A DNA stretch of 6,064 nucleotides from positions 1 to 6,064 of the forward strand of contig CALKVR010000126.1 in the NCBI GenBank assembly GCA_938004815.1, written 5' to 3'. Both the position numbers and the translations under genes were made by a program. Each line of letters begins with the position of its first letter. Within the stretch, counting starts at the first letter, position 1. A model generated the notes under the pieces. That model searched no databases. It was not told the origin of the DNA and was given only the letters and a program-made list of their open reading frames with translations. Source of the DNA: an uncultured Polyangiaceae bacterium. GTDB lineage: Bacteria; Myxococcota_A; Polyangia; Polyangiales; Polyangiaceae. Below, piece by piece: positions 5,669-6,064 of the stretch.

Positions 5669-5702
5669 CGCAGGTGCTGGAGCCCCCCGGCGTCACCTTG
5701 CA

Positions 5703-5828
5703 GGTGGCTGAGTGGTTTCCGTCGAGAGCGAGCGAGGTCGGCGGCGAGTCGCGCGGAGCGTACTGCCGTACGCGAGCACGCTCGACGCCGAGATCGCGAA
5801 GCTATCGGCGGAAAGCACCAGCCACCTA
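5703..5828 (-). repeat. Structured palindromic element, copy B
   Basis: This is the inverted second copy. On the minus strand it reads from TAGGTGGCTG (5828-5819) to CAGCCACC (5710-5703). It aligns along its full length with copy A, with six substitutions plus a changed apical loop (GGCA instead of GAT, one base longer). The hairpin is kept: the tip helix GCGTAC/GTACGC is identical, one A-T pair of copy A is G-C here, and two copy A mismatches are paired. It lies between the stop of the cysteine-rich gene and the start of yraN, both leftward, so if these share a transcript it sits in the yraN leader. Confidence 0.9.
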
Positions 5829-6064
5829 GAAGGAGCCGGAGCAGTTCTGGCTGTCGAACGCGCCCACGACCTGCCCGCACTCGAGCTCGGCGGTGGCCAC
5901 GTCGACCTTGCAGCTGTCGTTGGCCTCTTGTGAGCAGTCGCCCTTGAGGATGGTGTCGTCTTGCTTCACGCAGTACTTGCCAGCCAGCTGGGGGTCACCG
6001 ATGCCGACGTCGGGCCGGACCTCGGCGCAGACGCAGCCGTCGGGGCACGCGCAGAAGTTGAAGT
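5826..6064 (-). CDS. C-terminal part of a cysteine-rich, probably secreted protein
   Basis: The last 78 codons of a leftward gene enter from the right edge, and the start is outside the window. The frame is open with strong G/C third-position bias and ends at TAG (5826-5828). The fragment contains nine cysteines (4, 6, 10, 12, 31, 43, 51, 62 and 74 of the visible part), beginning with the tight cluster CACPDGCVC, then wider spacing such as YCVKQDD, GDCSQ, SCKVD and ECGQ. It is otherwise polar and acidic with no membrane segment. Such content suggests an exported, disulfide-bonded protein, perhaps one of the cysteine-rich surface proteins common in myxobacteria; this is inference, since the signal peptide is not visible. 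I recognise no specific family. Its stop codon lies exactly on the edge of palindromic copy B. Even the last residues, CSGSF, come from DNA outside the repeat. Confidence 0.7.
   Translation of the reverse strand, partial: FNFCACPDGCVCAEVRPDVGIGDPQLAGKYCVKQDDTILKGDCSQEANDSCKVDVATAELECGQVVGAFDSQNCSGSF

Noticed and set aside
5712..5933. Small rightward open frame over copy B
   Set aside because: Most of it is the palindromic repeat. The peptide YASTLDAEIAKLSA recurs in a frame over copy A only because the DNA is repeated.
1..6064. CRISPR array, tRNA, rRNA or phage genes
   Set aside because: No regularly spaced short repeats, no tRNA cloverleaf or rRNA-like segment, and no integrase or phage structural motif was seen on either strand.

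Overview
The window is GC-rich with strongly G/C-biased third codon positions. FtsY with a long Ala/Pro/Lys/Glu linker, secreted HEAT-type and cysteine-rich proteins, and large envelope proteins of uncertain function together suggest a myxobacterium or relative (Myxococcota, former Deltaproteobacteria). That placement is inference from style; no marker gene here fixes it.

Layout: positions 1-238 are a comparatively AT-rich stretch without a confident gene, holding a good-looking leftward promoter (145-174) and small hairpins. A leftward pair follows: ftsY (239-1465, GTG start), preceded by a 581-residue membrane-anchored protein with Ig-like/beta-rich periplasmic domains (1514-3259), with 48 bp between them. 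A 178-bp divergent intergenic region (3260-3437) separates these from a rightward pair: a secreted HEAT-repeat protein (3438-4250) and, 50 bp later, a two-pass coiled-coil/HAMP membrane protein without an output domain (4301-5113). The right end has a leftward YraN/UPF0102-family gene (5249-5668) and the C-terminal 78 codons of a cysteine-rich protein (5826-6064, runs off the edge).

The most notable structure is a pair of about 125-bp imperfect-palindrome elements in inverted orientation on either side of yraN (5111-5235 and 5703-5828). They are about 93% identical. Each can fold end to end into one long hairpin, and differences between them include a compensatory base-pair change, two changes that restore pairs, and a replaced apical loop. 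In both, the outward-facing edge reads TAGGTGGCTG, and that TAG is the in-frame stop codon of the neighbouring gene (the HAMP gene on the left, the cysteine-rich gene on the right). This resembles ERIC/REP/MITE-type structured repeats in architecture, but I do not recognise the sequence as a named family.

How the genes work together: FtsY is the housekeeping SRP receptor that delivers membrane and secreted proteins to the translocon. The 1514-3259, HEAT, HAMP and cysteine-rich products all look exported or membrane-bound. Beyond that shared envelope theme I see no evidence of a single pathway.
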